NCBI GenBank assembly: GCA_026003615.1
Contig: BPHQ01000002.1
Coordinates: 343,674-407,673 of the forward strand
Direction of reading: 5' to 3'
Origin: Bellilinea sp.
Lineage (GTDB): Bacteria; Chloroflexota; Anaerolineae; Anaerolineales; Anaerolineaceae
DNA: 64,000 nucleotides
Positions within the stretch are counted from its first letter, which is position 1; every line of letters starts with the position of its first letter. The notes under the pieces were generated by a model that was not told where the DNA came from, did not search any database, and worked only from the letters and a program-made list of their open reading frames with translations. The position numbers and the translations under genes are program-made. This document shows, piece by piece, positions 63,430 through 64,000 of this stretch.

Positions 63430-64000
63430 ATGAGTAATTTATTAGACGATGAAATTCGCAATCAGGTGCGGGAAGTTTTAACTGGCATGGTGCATCCGGT
63501 TGAAATCATCTTTTTTGGAAATCAGAGTGAACCCTGCGAGTATTGTGAAGATACTCGTCAGTTACTGGAGGAAGTAACTTCCCTTTCCGACAAATTGTCC
63601 ATGCAAGTGTTTGACCTTAAAAAGGATGCTGATCTGGCAAAGAAGTATCGTGTGGACAAAACTCCCGGTTTTGTCATTCTGGGTAAATTAGGGGATAATC
63701 TGGATGATTTTGGCATCCGCTACGCCGGTATTCCTGCCGGACACGAATTCACCTCACTGATCAATGACATTTTGATTGTTTCAAAGCGCGATTCGGGTTT
63801 ATCAACCGAAACCCGCGAATTTTTGAATAGCCTGAACCAGAAAGTTTTACTGCAAGTATTTGTTACCCCCTCCTGTCCGTATTGCCCGCGTGCCGTTGTT
63901 TTAGCGCACCAAATGGCACTGGAAAGCCCCATGGTGGAAGCTGAAATGATTGAAGCTATGGAATTCAATAGCCTGGCCGATCAGTTCAATGTTTCCGGCG
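63430..64000 (+). CDS. Glutaredoxin-like protein disulfide oxidoreductase, 3' truncated
   Basis: The first 190 codons of a two-thioredoxin-fold protein (PDO family), cut by the window end. The first fold has the C-E-Y-C motif (about residues 37-40), and the second begins about residue 125 and has the catalytic C-P-Y-C (about 150-153). PDO proteins shuffle disulfides in the cytosol with thioredoxin reductase and are common in thermophiles and anaerobes. GGAGG lies at normal distance before the ATG. It may be in the regulon of the ECF sigma factor encoded just upstream. Confidence 0.9.
   Translation, partial: MSNLLDDEIRNQVREVLTGMVHPVEIIFFGNQSEPCEYCEDTRQLLEEVTSLSDKLSMQVFDLKKDADLAKKYRVDKTPGFVILGKLGDNLDDFGIRYAGIPAGHEFTSLINDILIVSKRDSGLSTETREFLNSLNQKVLLQVFVTPSCPYCPRAVVLAHQMALESPMVEAEMIEAMEFNSLADQFNVSG

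Overview
The window looks like a chromosomal segment of an anaerobic or facultative member of the Chloroflexota, probably class Anaerolineae. This is an inference: GC content is moderate, there are many ROK, Gfo/Idh and sugar ABC genes, a family-B DNA polymerase sits beside a RecA-like protein, and one secreted protein ends in a Y-L-P-hydrophobic-basic tail of the kind seen in that phylum. No rRNA or ribosomal protein gene is present to settle it. Two tRNA genes are seen (CAU and Glu-UUC), neither with an encoded CCA.

Layout. 1-5883 (+): the end of a nucleoside-type ABC transporter, a two-subunit xanthine-dehydrogenase-like molybdenum hydroxylase without its FAD subunit, and a cytosine-deaminase-like amidohydrolase, together a nucleobase uptake and catabolism block. 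5958-8312 (-): a chemoreceptor. 8489-8989 (+): an OsmC-family peroxidase that reads through an in-frame UGA followed by a SECIS-like hairpin. It is very probably a selenoprotein, and the selA gene at 58483-59844 supports this. 9120-11213 (+): ADP-forming acyl-CoA synthetase. 11221-14571 (-): a GC-rich cassette of divergent PolB, a small coiled-coil protein and a RecA-like protein without a Walker A motif, lying downstream of a tRNA gene whose 3' part is repeated in degenerate form.

14653-26990 (-) and 27146-33565 (+): two divergent carbohydrate operons. The minus-strand side has a ribose-type ABC importer, three Gfo/Idh dehydrogenases, DeoC, a TIM-barrel isomerase, a ROK kinase and a ROK regulator. 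The plus-strand side has a UroD-family protein, a GntR/UTRA regulator, a SIS protein, an SDR, an FAD oxidoreductase, a phosphotriesterase-family hydrolase and a KDPG-type aldolase. The shared control region at 27027-27122 holds two promoters, each with a 14-bp palindrome of the same sequence (AATGTACGNACATT) at its expected start site.

33580-45870: mostly housekeeping genes (CAP-domain secreted protein, PAS/GAF/GGDEF cyclase, YwiC-like, uvrB, mfd, pth, tRNA-Glu, SRAP). Downstream of tRNA-Glu lies a second broken tRNA copy carrying the same kind of AUCGA-loop hairpin as the first tRNA locus. 45943-54212: formiminotransferase-cyclodeaminase, dCTP deaminase, alpha-galactosidase, DUF4349 lipoprotein, phosphoesterase and a homocysteine methyltransferase/MetF fusion. 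54222-57918: metH under a SAM-I riboswitch with a transcription terminator. 58086-64000 (+): a small membrane protein, selA, an M24 peptidase, tsaD, an ECF sigma/anti-sigma pair, a zinc-ribbon protein and the start of a glutaredoxin-like disulfide oxidoreductase.

The most notable items are the selenocysteine OsmC, the PolB/RecA-like cassette at a tRNA with echo repeats, the tRNA-derived hairpin elements, and the paired-operator divergent promoter of an apparently uncharacterised sugar pathway.
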